DNA of 33,742 bases from Pseudopedobacter sp039918235 (GCA_039918235.1 JBDSHZ010000071.1:1-33742), one strand, 5' to 3'. Shown: positions 1-8,302, numbered from the stretch's first letter. Made by a program: numbers and translations. Notes: generated by a model from the letters alone, not told the origin.

Positions 1-1980
1 GGTCAAGAAAGCCAATTGTTTCTGGCTAGTCCATTTTGCTTTTACAATCCGGTAGCCAAAGCTAGACATTAGCCTGGTCGCATTAGGGCAATTGGTACGG
101 TGAATTTTAATCCCGTCAGAAACGGTTACAAAACCAAAAACGTCATCTCCCGGTATTGGGTTGCAACAGTTGGAAAGCTTATAGTCTATTTTTTGCAGGT
201 CTTCTCCAATCAGCAAAATGTCGCTGTCTTTTGTTTTAACCTGTTTAATCAGCTTCTGAATCTGTTCAGAATCGGTATTTTCCTGTGCAGGTTTTTGTTC
301 CACCACTTTTTCTGAAGTGGCAAATTCTTTGAGGTCTTTTAAATCTATTAATCCTTTGGCAACATTATAAAAAACATCTTGAGTTGACCCAAACTTGAAA
401 AAGTAACTCAATTTTAAGATGTTATCTGTGTTATAGGTGATTTTTAAAGATTTGAGTTTACGTTCTAAAATCTCTTTCCCATCCTCCGCAATTTTTCTTC
501 TTTCTTCTTTTAAAGAGGATTTGATTTTCGCCTTGGCTTTGGCAGTGACCACAAAGTTTAACCAATCTTCTTTTGGCGCTTGTTTACTGGAAGTAATCAC
601 TTCCACCTGATCACCATTCTGTAATTTATAGGCAAGAGGTACCAGCTTATGGTTCACTTTTGCACCGATACATTTTGCACCTACATCAGAGTGAATCTCA
701 AAAGCAAAATCTAAGGCCGTAGCTTCTATTGGCAGTTGGATCAGGTCTCCTTTTGGCGTAAAAATGAAAATCTCATCAGAGAAAAGGTTCATTTTAAAAT
801 CATCGAGAAAATCCATTGCATTGGCTTCTGGATTACTCAGCATTTCCCGCACTTTATGCACCCACTGGTCTAAGCCGCTATCGCTTGAGGATTCTTTGTA
901 TTTCCAATGCGCAGCAAAACCTTTTTCAGCAATTTCGTTCATTCTTTCTGTCCTGATCTGCACCTCTACCCATTGCCCTTTTGGACCCATTACCGTAGTG
1001 TGTAAAGATTCGTATCCATTTGCTTTAGGCGATGAAATCCAGTCTCTTAAACGATCTGGGTTGGGGCGGTAAAGATCAGTTACAATAGAGTAAGCTTTCC
1101 ACGAATCAGCTTTTTCGTTTTCCGGATTGCTATCTAATATAATCCGGATCGCAAACAGATCGTACACCTCCTCAAAAGGAATTCCTTTCTTCTTCATCTT
1201 ATTCCAGATGGAGTGTATAGACTTTGGCCTTCCCACCACGTCTGCATTCAGGTCCTGTTCTGCTAAAATACGATTGATTGGGCCGACAAACTCTTTGATG
1301 AAAAATGCTCTTTCAGTTTTTTTCTCGTTGAGTTTAGTGGCGATAAATTTATAGGTTTCGGGCTCCATGTATTTCATGGAAAGGTCTTCCAGCTCTGATT
1401 TAATGGCATATAAACCCAATCGGTGGGCTAATGGAGCGTATAGGTAAACAGTTTCTGAACAAATTTTCAGTTGCTTATCCCTAGGCATAAAATCCATAGT
1501 CCGCATGTTGTGCAAACGGTCGGCAAGTTTAATCAAGATCACCCTCACATCATCTGCCAGGGTAAGCAACATTTTTCTGAAATTTTCTGCCTGAATGGAA
1601 CTGTTGGCGTCAAAAACACCAGAAATTTTGGTTAGACCATCAATAATCTTGGTGACTTTTTTACCAAACTCCCGCTCAATATCTTCTAGGGTAATGTCAG
1701 TATCTTCCACCACATCATGCAATAATGCACAAGCAATGGAAGTTGGTCCCAATCCAATTTCTTCTGCAGCAATCTGTGCAACGGCAATCGGATGATAAAT
1801 ATAAGGTTCGCCAGATTTTCGGCGCATATCTTTATGGCTTTCCACAGCCATATCAAAAGCCATGCGGATCATTTTTTTGTCTCCTTTTTTAAGCGTTGAT
1901 TTAGAGGCTCTTAATAGTGCCCGGTATCTTTTAAGGATCTCTGATTTCTCAGCTTCTATGTCTATAATGTAATCTTTCAT
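1..1980 (-). CDS. Bifunctional (p)ppGpp synthetase/hydrolase, RelA/SpoT family (3' end outside window)
   Basis: Makes and degrades the alarmone (p)ppGpp in the cytoplasm. The first 660 residues are visible, starting at ATG 1978-1980. Seen in order: an HD hydrolase domain (His63 in YHP, HDVVED at 88-93, so the hydrolase looks intact); the synthetase domain, with RDWISSPKANGYESLHT at 312-328 and EVQIRTERM at 339-347; a TGS domain (IFIFTPKG at 404-411); and near residue 605 a conserved-cysteine segment (SNCCNPIPGDDVFG). The reading frame is still open at base 1, so only the final part, including the expected ACT domain, is missing. With both domains intact it is probably the long bifunctional Rel enzyme; whether another exists in the genome cannot be seen. 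It is divergent from the DUF4294 operon across a 104-base gap. Confidence 0.95.
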   Translation of the reverse strand, partial: MKDYIIDIEAEKSEILKRYRALLRASKSTLKKGDKKMIRMAFDMAVESHKDMRRKSGEPYIYHPIAVAQIAAEEIGLGPTSIACALLHDVVEDTDITLEDIEREFGKKVTKIIDGLTKISGVFDANSSIQAENFRKMLLTLADDVRVILIKLADRLHNMRTMDFMPRDKQLKICSETVYLYAPLAHRLGLYAIKSELEDLSMKYMEPETYKFIATKLNEKKTERAFFIKEFVGPINRILAEQDLNADVVGRPKSIHSIWNKMKKKGIPFEEVYDLFAIRIILDSNPENEKADSWKAYSIVTDLYRPNPDRLRDWISSPKANGYESLHTTVMGPKGQWVEVQIRTERMNEIAEKGFAAHWKYKESSSDSGLDQWVHKVREMLSNPEANAMDFLDDFKMNLFSDEIFIFTPKGDLIQLPIEATALDFAFEIHSDVGAKCIGAKVNHKLVPLAYKLQNGDQVEVITSSKQAPKEDWLNFVVTAKAKAKIKSSLKEERRKIAEDGKEILERKLKSLKITYNTDNILKLSYFFKFGSTQDVFYNVAKGLIDLKDLKEFATSEKVVEQKPAQENTDSEQIQKLIKQVKTKDSDILLIGEDLQKIDYKLSNCCNPIPGDDVFGFVTVSDGIKIHRTNCPNATRLMSSFGYRIVKAKWTSQKQLAFLT

Positions 1981-2035
1981 TTAAAAAATGCGGTATTCAA
2001 AACAATCGCCATTAAATTAACGAATTTTGGGTTAC

Positions 2036-2068
2036 TTATTGCTTTTTAAAGTAATTAATAAGCAATAA
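2036..2068. repeat. 9-bp perfect inverted repeat in the divergent rel/DUF4294 gap
   Basis: TTATTGCTT (2036-2044) and AAGCAATAA (2060-2068) are perfect inverted copies separated by 15 A/T-rich bases. The centre lies about 30 bp before the DUF4294 start and about 70 bp before the rel start. The position suits an operator for either gene, but nothing else supports that. Confidence 0.4.
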
Positions 2069-2084
2069 ATTCGTATATTAAATT

Positions 2085-2693
2085 ATGCATACAAAGACGC
2101 TGTTTCTTTTCTGTATCACCTTGTTTTTTGGAGGCTTTGTAAATGCCCAGGAATCTTATGTTAGGACAGGTAGCAAAGACACTATAAACGTAGCCACCAT
2201 TAATATTGATGGAGAAGTGATGCCTTGGGTAGTGCTCAATGAAGTAGTAATTAGAGATTTCAGAACCTTTAAGTCTAAGGAAGATTATGATAAATACCGT
2301 AGGTTAAGATATAATGTTTTAAAAGTATTGCCTTATGCCCGCTTTGCAGGACAGCGTTATAAGCAGTTGGAGAGAGATTTAGCCATTACTGCAGATAAGA
2401 GAAAACAAAAAGCGTTGGTTAAGGGTTGTGAGAAAGAGGTTAAAGATTTGTTCAATTCAAAAATAAAAGATTTGTCAATTTCACAGGGAGAAGTCTTAAT
2501 TAAATTGATTGATAGAGAAACAGGGAATAGCAGTTATGCTTTAGTGAAGGATTTGAAAGGGAATGTTTCTGCATTTGTAATGCAATCTGTAGCAAGAATT
2601 TTTGGTCACGATTTAAAAAGCACTTATGATCCTGAACAGGAAAGGGATATTGAATCTATTGTCCGTTCCGCAGGATATTACAGTTACCAGTAA
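2085..2693 (+). CDS. DUF4294 domain-containing exported protein
   Basis: A 202-residue protein of the Bacteroidetes-restricted DUF4294 family, function unknown. The N-terminus is a signal peptide (hydrophobic LFLFCITLFFGGFV at about 6-19, then NAQES, a likely cleavage after Ala), so it should be exported to the periplasm or outer membrane. The family signature is seen in DGEVMPWVVLNEVVI (about 43-57) and the basic stretch YDKYRRLRYNVLKVLPYA (about 68-85). The C-terminal half is charged and partly helical. The glutathione peroxidase gene begins only 3 bases after the stop, so the two are almost certainly cotranscribed. No recognisable promoter motif was found upstream. Confidence 0.85.
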   Translation: MHTKTLFLFCITLFFGGFVNAQESYVRTGSKDTINVATINIDGEVMPWVVLNEVVIRDFRTFKSKEDYDKYRRLRYNVLKVLPYARFAGQRYKQLERDLAITADKRKQKALVKGCEKEVKDLFNSKIKDLSISQGEVLIKLIDRETGNSSYALVKDLKGNVSAFVMQSVARIFGHDLKSTYDPEQERDIESIVRSAGYYSYQ

Positions 2694-2696
2694 AAA

Positions 2697-3209
2697 ATGG
2701 AGGATAATAAAATTTATCAGTTTAATGCAGTAAATGCTAAAGGAGAGGAAGTGAGTCTTAAACAGTATGAAGGTAAGGTACTGATGATTGTGAATACCGC
2801 TTCTGAATGTGGTTTTACTCCTCAATTAGAAGAATTAGAATCGCTGAGGAAAGAATTTGAGCATGAGCCGTTTGAAATTTTAGCTTTTCCTAGTAATGAT
2901 TTTGGACAGCAGGAACCATTGAATGATGAGGCCATCGGTAAATTCTGCGCCATGAACTACCATACTCGGTTTACGATTTTTAAGAAAACTAAGGTGCGTG
3001 GGAGTTACGCTTCTCCGTTATTTAAGTTTTTAGCAGACAAAAATCAGAATGGACACGTGGGTGCTGCTCCAAGATGGAATTTTCACAAATATTTGATCAG
3101 CAGTACGGGCGAGGTGATTGATTATTTCTATCCATTTACAAAACCTATGTCATCTAAAGTGAAGAAGAAAATTCAGAAGCTATTGGCAGGTATGAAAAAA
3201 AAACCATAA
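2697..3209 (+). CDS. Glutathione peroxidase family (thiol peroxidase, Cys type)
   Basis: A 170-residue GPx-family peroxidase that reduces hydrogen peroxide or lipid peroxides, usually with thioredoxin as donor in bacteria. Seen: peroxidatic Cys38 in the motif NTASECGFTPQ, the AFPSNDFGQQEP segment holding the active-site Gln, a second Cys in KFCAMNY (about residue 88, the usual place of the resolving Cys of Cys-type GPx), and WNFHKYLI with the tetrad Trp-Asn. No signal peptide, so cytoplasmic. It starts 3 bases after DUF4294 and lies 21 bases before bshB1, a bacillithiol gene, which points to a thiol-redox operon. The link to bacillithiol is inference. Confidence 0.93.
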   Translation: MEDNKIYQFNAVNAKGEEVSLKQYEGKVLMIVNTASECGFTPQLEELESLRKEFEHEPFEILAFPSNDFGQQEPLNDEAIGKFCAMNYHTRFTIFKKTKVRGSYASPLFKFLADKNQNGHVGAAPRWNFHKYLISSTGEVIDYFYPFTKPMSSKVKKKIQKLLAGMKKKP

Positions 3210-3230
3210 ATCTTATTATTTAAAGATTAC

Positions 3231-3953
3231 ATGAAATTAGACTTATTATTTATTGCCGCTCATCCGGATGATGTAGAATTAAGCTCAGCGGGAACGATAT
3301 TGAAACAGAAAAAAGCTGGTAAAAAGGTTGGGATTATAGATTTAACAAGAGGAGAGTTGGGTACAAGAGGTACTGCAGACATCAGAGATCAGGAAGCTAA
3401 AGCAGCGGCTGATATATTGGAATTGGACTTGAGAGAAAACCTTTGTTTTAGAGACGGCTTTTTTAAGAATGATGAAGCGCATCAGTTAAAAGTAATTGAA
3501 GTCATCAGAAAATATCAGCCTGAAATTGTGATTACCAATGCCTATCATGACCGTCACCCAGACCATGGAAGAGCTTGTGAATTGGTGACCGATGCTTGTT
3601 TTTTTGCCGGCTTAACCAAGATCAAAACTGAAATTGATGGCAATACTCAAGAAAGTTGGAGGCCTAAACTATTACTGCATTTTATTCAGGACACATACAT
3701 TAAACCAGATATTGTGCTGGATATTACTGAATTTATGGAACAGAAATTGGCATCTATTAGAGCTTATAAAACTCAGTTTTACGTAGAAGGAGTAGAATTA
3801 GACGATCCACAGACTTATATTTCTAATCCTGCATTTTTAGATATGATTAAAGGTAGGGCTAGTGAATTTGGAAAAGCTATTCAAGTACCTTATGCAGAAG
3901 GGTTTTTAAGCAAAAAAAATTTAGGAGTCAGTGATTTATTTGACTTAAGATAA
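3231..3953 (+). CDS. bshB1: Bacillithiol biosynthesis deacetylase BshB1
   Basis: Zinc-dependent deacetylase of the PIG-L/LmbE superfamily that removes the acetyl group from GlcNAc-malate, the second step of bacillithiol synthesis. The 240-residue length fits BshB1. Seen: AAHPDDVELSSAG at 9-21 with zinc ligands His11 and Asp14 and catalytic Asp13, LTRGELGTRG at 38-47, and NAYHDRHPDHGRA at 103-115 with the third zinc ligand His112. Last gene of the DUF4294-GPx-bshB1 operon. It converges on the WD40 gene, with only 6 bases between the stop codons and no clear terminator there. bshA and bshC are not in the window. Confidence 0.92.
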   Translation: MKLDLLFIAAHPDDVELSSAGTILKQKKAGKKVGIIDLTRGELGTRGTADIRDQEAKAAADILELDLRENLCFRDGFFKNDEAHQLKVIEVIRKYQPEIVITNAYHDRHPDHGRACELVTDACFFAGLTKIKTEIDGNTQESWRPKLLLHFIQDTYIKPDIVLDITEFMEQKLASIRAYKTQFYVEGVELDDPQTYISNPAFLDMIKGRASEFGKAIQVPYAEGFLSKKNLGVSDLFDLR

Positions 3954-3959
3954 TTCGGG

Positions 3960-4862
3960 TTACGCCGAAGGATCAAAATCCCAAATCTTCACCATTTTAT
4001 CATCACTTACAGAAAAAAGTTTTGAGCCATCTGCACTCCAAGAAACATCATTAACAGACAAAAGGTGCCCTTCTCTTGCTTTTTCAATGCTCAAATTTTT
4101 GAAAAGTGAGAAATCTTCTGCTCGCCATATTTTAATAGATTTATCTCTGCTGGCTGTTACCAGAAAAGGTAAATTAGGATGATAAGCGATTTGATAGATG
4201 GCAAATAAATGAGCGGCAAATTCTTTTTCTAATGCCCATGTAGAAGTATTCCAAACTTTTAAAAAAGCGTCCCGTCCACCGGTAATTAAAAGTCTTCCAT
4301 CAGGCGAGAAAGATACAGCACCTACTCCGTTTTCATGCCCTTTAAATTCACGGATAAAAGTGTAATCATCTAAAGCATAAATTCTGATCAATTCATCATT
4401 TGATACTGTTGCCAACAGATTTAATGAGGAATGAAAAGCAAGAGAACGGATTTTCTCTTTTCCTGATTGAAATTGATGGATAATTTTTCTCTCCTGAGGA
4501 TCAATAATAAAAATCAAGCCTTTATCCGTACTAACGGCAAGTTCTTTTTTTGAGCTGATAAACTTTAGATCGAATATAGCTGAACCGAGAGCCAAAGTTT
4601 GAGTTGATTTTCCAGTTTCTAAATCAAAGAAGCAGAGCGTTCCATCATTAGAACCAGCAATTAAAACATTCAATTCTGGAATAATTTCTAAGGCATAAAC
4701 CGTTTGTTTGATAGCGCTAAAAACTCGTTGATGAACATGTGTAGTGTCGTTCCATTCTACAATCCCCTTATCATTCCCTGCTGTGTAAAACAGGTTATCT
4801 TTTGGGTGTGAAACCACCGTATAAATAGGATTGTTATGGCCCGATAAACTTTTTGCTTTCAT
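3960..4862 (-). CDS. WD40 repeat protein
   Basis: A 300-residue protein made almost entirely of WD40 repeats, about seven blades. Clear repeat ends include FKGHENGVGAVSFSPDG with LLITGGRDAFLKVWN, the following LVTASRDKSIKIWR, and the last LFSVSDDKMVKIWDFD. It begins directly with a blade (SLSGHNNPIYTVVSHP), and there is no signal peptide, kinase or other fused domain. It should fold as a single seven-bladed propeller, a scaffold for protein contacts in the cytoplasm; the partner is unknown. It follows hisIE on the same strand after a 94-base gap, so it may be transcribed from the his operon or from its own promoter. Confidence 0.85.
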   Translation of the reverse strand: MKAKSLSGHNNPIYTVVSHPKDNLFYTAGNDKGIVEWNDTTHVHQRVFSAIKQTVYALEIIPELNVLIAGSNDGTLCFFDLETGKSTQTLALGSAIFDLKFISSKKELAVSTDKGLIFIIDPQERKIIHQFQSGKEKIRSLAFHSSLNLLATVSNDELIRIYALDDYTFIREFKGHENGVGAVSFSPDGRLLITGGRDAFLKVWNTSTWALEKEFAAHLFAIYQIAYHPNLPFLVTASRDKSIKIWRAEDFSLFKNLSIEKAREGHLLSVNDVSWSADGSKLFSVSDDKMVKIWDFDPSA

Positions 4863-4956
4863 TTGTTTTAAAAGACTGAAGATTTAGGAAGAAAGGTTTA
4901 AGGCAAATATTGAGTGCATTCACCTTTAACATACATCTTTAATCCTTGAGCTTTGT

Positions 4957-5544
4957 TTATTGATGTCTTGATTCGAGGTTTTTAGCGATATCCTGTAAAG
5001 AAAGACCTTTCTCTTTTAATAAAACTAAAAGATGAAAAACCAAATCAGAAGATTCATTAATTAAATCTGTTTCTGTTTCTGTCAATGCTGCAATAACCGT
5101 TTCTACACCTTCTTCACCAACCTTTTGAGCAATTTTGTTTAAACCCTTTTCTCTTAAACTGTTAACATAAGATTTGGAAGTAGGGTTTTCGTATCGATCG
5201 GTAATGATGCTTTCCAGCTTAAATATGAAATTCTGATTATAGCCGGTGTCAAAACAACTTCTAGTACCTTTGTGGCAGGTTGCGCCAACCGGTTTTACTT
5301 TAATTAATAACGTATCCTCATCACAATCTAAACTGATGGATTTTACAAAAAGAAAGTTACCACTTTCCTCTCCCTTGGTCCATAAACGGTTTTTTGTCCT
5401 GGAAAAGAAAGTTACTTTTCCTTCTTTTTGGGTTTTCTGAAAAGCTTCCTCATTCATATAGCCCAGCATCAGCACTTCTAAAGTTTGCTCATCCTGGATA
5501 ATCACAGGCACTAATCCTTCCCCTTTTTTGAAATCTATATTCAC
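4957..5544 (-). CDS. hisIE: Bifunctional phosphoribosyl-AMP cyclohydrolase / phosphoribosyl-ATP pyrophosphatase HisIE
   Basis: Catalyses steps 2 and 3 of histidine synthesis: PR-ATP to PR-AMP, then ring opening to ProFAR. The 195 residues hold an N-terminal HisI domain with its metal site (SLDCDED around Cys74, then Cys90 and Cys97 in GATCHKGTRSCF) and a C-terminal HisE domain with KVGEEGVETVIAA at 141-153. The start codon is GTG (5542-5544), and its G is also the last base of the upstream toxin's TAG stop (TAGTG). Translation of hisIE therefore probably depends on ribosomes finishing the toxin gene. It is the last his gene of the operon. Confidence 0.95.
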   Translation of the reverse strand: MNIDFKKGEGLVPVIIQDEQTLEVLMLGYMNEEAFQKTQKEGKVTFFSRTKNRLWTKGEESGNFLFVKSISLDCDEDTLLIKVKPVGATCHKGTRSCFDTGYNQNFIFKLESIITDRYENPTSKSYVNSLREKGLNKIAQKVGEEGVETVIAALTETETDLINESSDLVFHLLVLLKEKGLSLQDIAKNLESRHQ

Positions 5545-5846
5545 TATTTATTGAATTTTAATTTTATTGGATCTTGGCGAGTATCAAAGACTCTCAAAAT
5601 ATAAAGTTTGTCATCAATCACATTATAAATTAAGCTGTTGTGTTTAGTTACAACACATTTTCTAAATTGCTCTGGTTTATAGATAATGGGATATAATTGC
5701 GGATTAAAGAATATTTTGTTAACGTGATAGTCTAGTTCTTTTATAAAGCTATTGGCTATGTTGAAATTCCATTCCGTGAGGAGAAAAGTGATAATAATAG
5801 ATAAATCATCCTCAGATTCTGGAGACCAAATAACTTCATCAATCAT
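5544..5846 (-). CDS. RelE/ParE-family toxin, inside the his operon
   Basis: A 100-residue protein of the RelE/ParE superfamily, the toxin part of a type II toxin-antitoxin pair. Seen: the opening VIWSPESEDDLSIIITFLLTEW (strand then helices of the ParE fold), the middle LYPIIYKPEQFRKCVVTKHNSLIYNV, and the closing YILRVFDTRQDPIKL, a typical ParE-type end. ParE relatives poison DNA gyrase and RelE relatives cut mRNA; which applies is not decidable here. Its start lies 8 bases inside the end of the antitoxin gene, and its TAG stop overlaps the GTG start of hisIE by one base. It carries no stop or frameshift, so it looks functional. Confidence 0.85.
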   Translation of the reverse strand: MIDEVIWSPESEDDLSIIITFLLTEWNFNIANSFIKELDYHVNKIFFNPQLYPIIYKPEQFRKCVVTKHNSLIYNVIDDKLYILRVFDTRQDPIKLKFNK

Positions 5847-6084
5847 TTAATAATTTTTTCCTGATATTTGACATCACTTTCTCATGCGGAATACCTCTAT
5901 TCATCTTTATAGAGTTTGAAGCATCAAAAATCCCTTGCTGCTGTTCTTTGGTTAATGAATTCCACTCTTGCCCATCATTATTAATTGAAGTAGCTTTTGA
6001 TATTGAAATCAAATTCAAATCAGCTAAATCTTCCAAAAGCTTTTTTACTTTCGGGTCTATAATTTCAATAGTTAATGATTCCAT
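5839..6084 (-). CDS. Antitoxin of the RelE/ParE-type pair, inside the his operon
   Basis: An 81-residue acidic, helical protein directly upstream of the RelE/ParE toxin and overlapping it by 8 bases, the usual gene order of these modules. The N-terminus (SLTIEIIDPKVKKLLEDLADLNLISI) is a short strand followed by a helix. The C-terminal half (EWNSLTKEQQQGIFDASNSIKMNRGIPHEKVM) resembles the toxin-binding tail of many Bacteroidetes antitoxins. No DNA-binding fold can be assigned with certainty. It starts 17 bases after the hisF stop, with no room for a clear promoter, so it is probably expressed as part of the his mRNA. The antitoxin call rests mainly on gene order and size. Confidence 0.75.
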   Translation of the reverse strand: MESLTIEIIDPKVKKLLEDLADLNLISISKATSINNDGQEWNSLTKEQQQGIFDASNSIKMNRGIPHEKVMSNIRKKLLND

Positions 6085-6101
6085 AGTTAAAGATAGAAAA
6101 T

Positions 6102-6857
6102 TTAAAACCGTATTTCAATTCCGTTATTTTTCAATAACTCTTTCAGCTCTGGAATCAGGATTTCTCCATAATGGAATACAGAAGCGGCCAAAGCAGCATC
6201 AACATTGGTTTGTTGGAAAACATCTATGAAGTCTTGTGAATTTCCCGCTCCTCCAGAAGCAATTACAGGGATATTTACCATATCATTAATTTGCTTTAAC
6301 AAAACGTTATCAAACCCAGATTTAGTGCCGTCTTTATCCATTGAAGTTAATAGGATTTCTCCAGCTCCTCTGTCTTCAGCTTGTTTAATCCAAGCTTGTG
6401 TTTCAAATTCAGTTGCAATTCTTCCGCCGTTTAAATGCACAAAATCTCCTGTTGCTAAATGTTTGGTATCTACTGCCAATACTACAAACTGAACTCCAAA
6501 TGCATTTGCCAGTTCATTAATCAGTTCGGGCCTTCTCACTGCTGCAGAATTGATAGAGATTTTATCAGCACCAGCATTAAGCAACGCTTCCGCATCTTTC
6601 AATTCAGAAATTCCGCCACCAATGGTAAAAGGGATATTGATTTGTCTGGCAACAGACTTCACCATTTCAATAGTAGTTTTACGTTTTTCGTGAGTAGCAG
6701 TAATGTCTAAAAAAACAAGCTCATCAGCTCCTTGGCGAGAATATTGCCAAGCCAGTTCTACAGGATCTCCGGCATCTCTAAGATCAACAAAGTTAATGCC
6801 TTTAACGGTCCGTCCGTCTTTAACGTCGAGGCAAGGAATGATGCGTTTACTTAACAT
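6102..6857 (-). CDS. hisF: Imidazole glycerol phosphate synthase cyclase subunit HisF
   Basis: Cyclase subunit of IGP synthase. It uses ammonia channelled from HisH to convert PRFAR into IGP and AICAR. The 251-residue (beta/alpha)8 barrel has the normal length. Seen: catalytic Asp11 in RIIPCLDVKDGRTVKG and Asp130 in VVLAVDTKH, the first phosphate-binding segment FTIGGGI at about 77-83, and the late ILLTSMDKDGTKSG and VIASGGAGN motifs. It starts 12 bases after the hisA stop on the minus strand. Its partner hisH lies two genes upstream. The toxin-antitoxin pair follows it immediately. Confidence 0.97.
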   Translation of the reverse strand: MLSKRIIPCLDVKDGRTVKGINFVDLRDAGDPVELAWQYSRQGADELVFLDITATHEKRKTTIEMVKSVARQINIPFTIGGGISELKDAEALLNAGADKISINSAAVRRPELINELANAFGVQFVVLAVDTKHLATGDFVHLNGGRIATEFETQAWIKQAEDRGAGEILLTSMDKDGTKSGFDNVLLKQINDMVNIPVIASGGAGNSQDFIDVFQQTNVDAALAASVFHYGEILIPELKELLKNNGIEIRF

Positions 6858-6869
6858 GTAGGGAAAAGC

Positions 6870-7619
6870 TTAAAGGGAAGTCAACATCTGCAAATTCCAG
6901 TCTTTAATTTCTTCGATGGAGATTTTATTTTCATAAATCGCTTTCCCAACCACACAAGATTCTATGTTCAACTCATTCAGCTCTTCAATATCAGCCATAG
7001 AGCTGATCCCTCCAGAAGCAATCAGTTTAATGAAAGGCGATTGGTTTAATAATTTCTTATAAAGATCAACACCTGCACCACCCAATTTTCCGTCTTTATT
7101 AATATCGGTACATAAAAAACGGAAAAAACCTAATTGCAAACATTTATCTACATAATCCATGAGTTTGATAGGCGAGCTTTCCATCCATCCTGAATATTTG
7201 ATGACTTCGTCCAATACATCAATAGCAACAACAACCTGGTTAGAACATTTTGTTTTACCACAAATTTCTTTGCTTAACTCTTCTAAAAAAGAAGGATTGG
7301 TAATGGCTTGGGTGCCTACAATTACCCTATGGATTCCGGAGTCTAACAATTCTTTCACTTTATCTATACTTCTTACGCCACCACCATACTGCACCTTCAT
7401 GTCAGTTTTTTTGATGATGTCGAAAAGGTATTTTTGATTGCTAAAATCTCCCTTGGCACCGTTAAGGTCAATGATATGGACAAACTCTGTTCCGTTAGAT
7501 TGGTACAGTTCTATCTGCTCTGTTAAAGAAGCATTATAATGAGTGATCTGATTATAGTCGCCTTCAGTTAAGCGAACAATTTTTTGATCTAAGACATCTA
7601 CTGCAGGAATGATATACAT
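6870..7619 (-). CDS. hisA: ProFAR isomerase HisA
   Basis: Phosphoribosylformimino-5-aminoimidazole carboxamide ribotide isomerase, the fourth step of histidine synthesis (ProFAR to PRFAR). The 249-residue (beta/alpha)8 barrel has catalytic Asp8 in MYIIPAVDVLDQKIVRL, the first phosphate site VQYGGGVRS, the second Asp in CTDINKDGKLGGAG and the last phosphate site LIASGGISS. This is the HisA paralogue rather than HisF because of the opening PAVDVLDQK. Nine bases separate it from hisH. Confidence 0.96.
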   Translation of the reverse strand: MYIIPAVDVLDQKIVRLTEGDYNQITHYNASLTEQIELYQSNGTEFVHIIDLNGAKGDFSNQKYLFDIIKKTDMKVQYGGGVRSIDKVKELLDSGIHRVIVGTQAITNPSFLEELSKEICGKTKCSNQVVVAIDVLDEVIKYSGWMESSPIKLMDYVDKCLQLGFFRFLCTDINKDGKLGGAGVDLYKKLLNQSPFIKLIASGGISSMADIEELNELNIESCVVGKAIYENKISIEEIKDWNLQMLTSL

Positions 7620-7628
7620 TTTTACAAT

Positions 7629-8219
7629 TTATAAGTGTGCGAAATTTTTAAGGAGTAGTTCGCCTGCTTCTCCCGACTTCTCAGGGTGAAACTGTACGCC
7701 ATAAAAGTTATCTCTCTGTATTCCAGCGGAAAATTTAATTCCGTAATCGCAAAAGGCGATTGTAAATTTAGAATTAAATTCTATAAAATAGGAATGAACG
7801 AAATAAAAATATGTGTCATTTTTTATTCCTTGGAATAAAGGAGACTCATTAGCGCAAGATATTTGATTCCAGCCCATGTGAGGTACTTTTTTGCCCAAGG
7901 CTACTTTAAATTTTAAGGTTTTAACCGGAATTATCTTTAATAAATCTGAATTTCCTTCTTCAGAAAAGTTGGTAATGAGTTGCATTCCCACGCATATTCC
8001 CAATACGGGTTTGCTTAAAGTTTTGATTTTGGGTACTAAGCCAGTGTCTTCCAGTTTCTTCATTGCTGTACCAGCATGCCCAACACCAGGGATTATGATT
8101 CGATCATATAAATCAAAATCTGATTCAGTATTGATCATGCCGTATTTTAAATCCAGACGCTCTAAAGCTGCAGTGAGTGAGAAAATATTTCCGGCTCCGT
8201 AATTTACTATACCTATCAT
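7629..8219 (-). CDS. hisH: Imidazole glycerol phosphate synthase glutaminase subunit HisH
   Basis: Class I glutamine amidotransferase that hydrolyses glutamine and feeds ammonia to HisF. The 196 residues show the whole triad: nucleophile Cys76 in LGICVGMQL, then His178 and Glu180 in YGVQFHPEKSG. The oxyanion-strand region is IIIPGVGHAGTAM at about 41-53. Length is normal. It lies third from last among the his enzymes and follows an 83-base gap after hisB that contains an imperfect palindrome. Confidence 0.96.
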   Translation of the reverse strand: MIGIVNYGAGNIFSLTAALERLDLKYGMINTESDFDLYDRIIIPGVGHAGTAMKKLEDTGLVPKIKTLSKPVLGICVGMQLITNFSEEGNSDLLKIIPVKTLKFKVALGKKVPHMGWNQISCANESPLFQGIKNDTYFYFVHSYFIEFNSKFTIAFCDYGIKFSAGIQRDNFYGVQFHPEKSGEAGELLLKNFAHL

Positions 8220-8234
8220 TTTTATGTAGATTAA

Positions 8235-8300
8235 GGATCAAGGAATAAAGATAAAATGACTAAATATTATCCTTGTTCTTTGCTCATTATTCTTTAATCC
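8235..8300. repeat. Imperfect inverted repeat in the hisB-hisH gap
   Basis: The arm at 8235-8251 (GGATCAAGGAATAAAGA) pairs with that at 8284-8300 (TCATTATTCTTTAATCC), 14 of 17 positions matching. It fills most of the 83-base gap between hisB and hisH. A related 16-base sequence (TCTTTGCTC, one differing base, TTATTC) occurs just before position 10538 at the hisD stop, so this may belong to a dispersed low-complexity family. There is no T-tract typical of a terminator. Confidence 0.45.
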
Positions 8301-8302
8301 GA

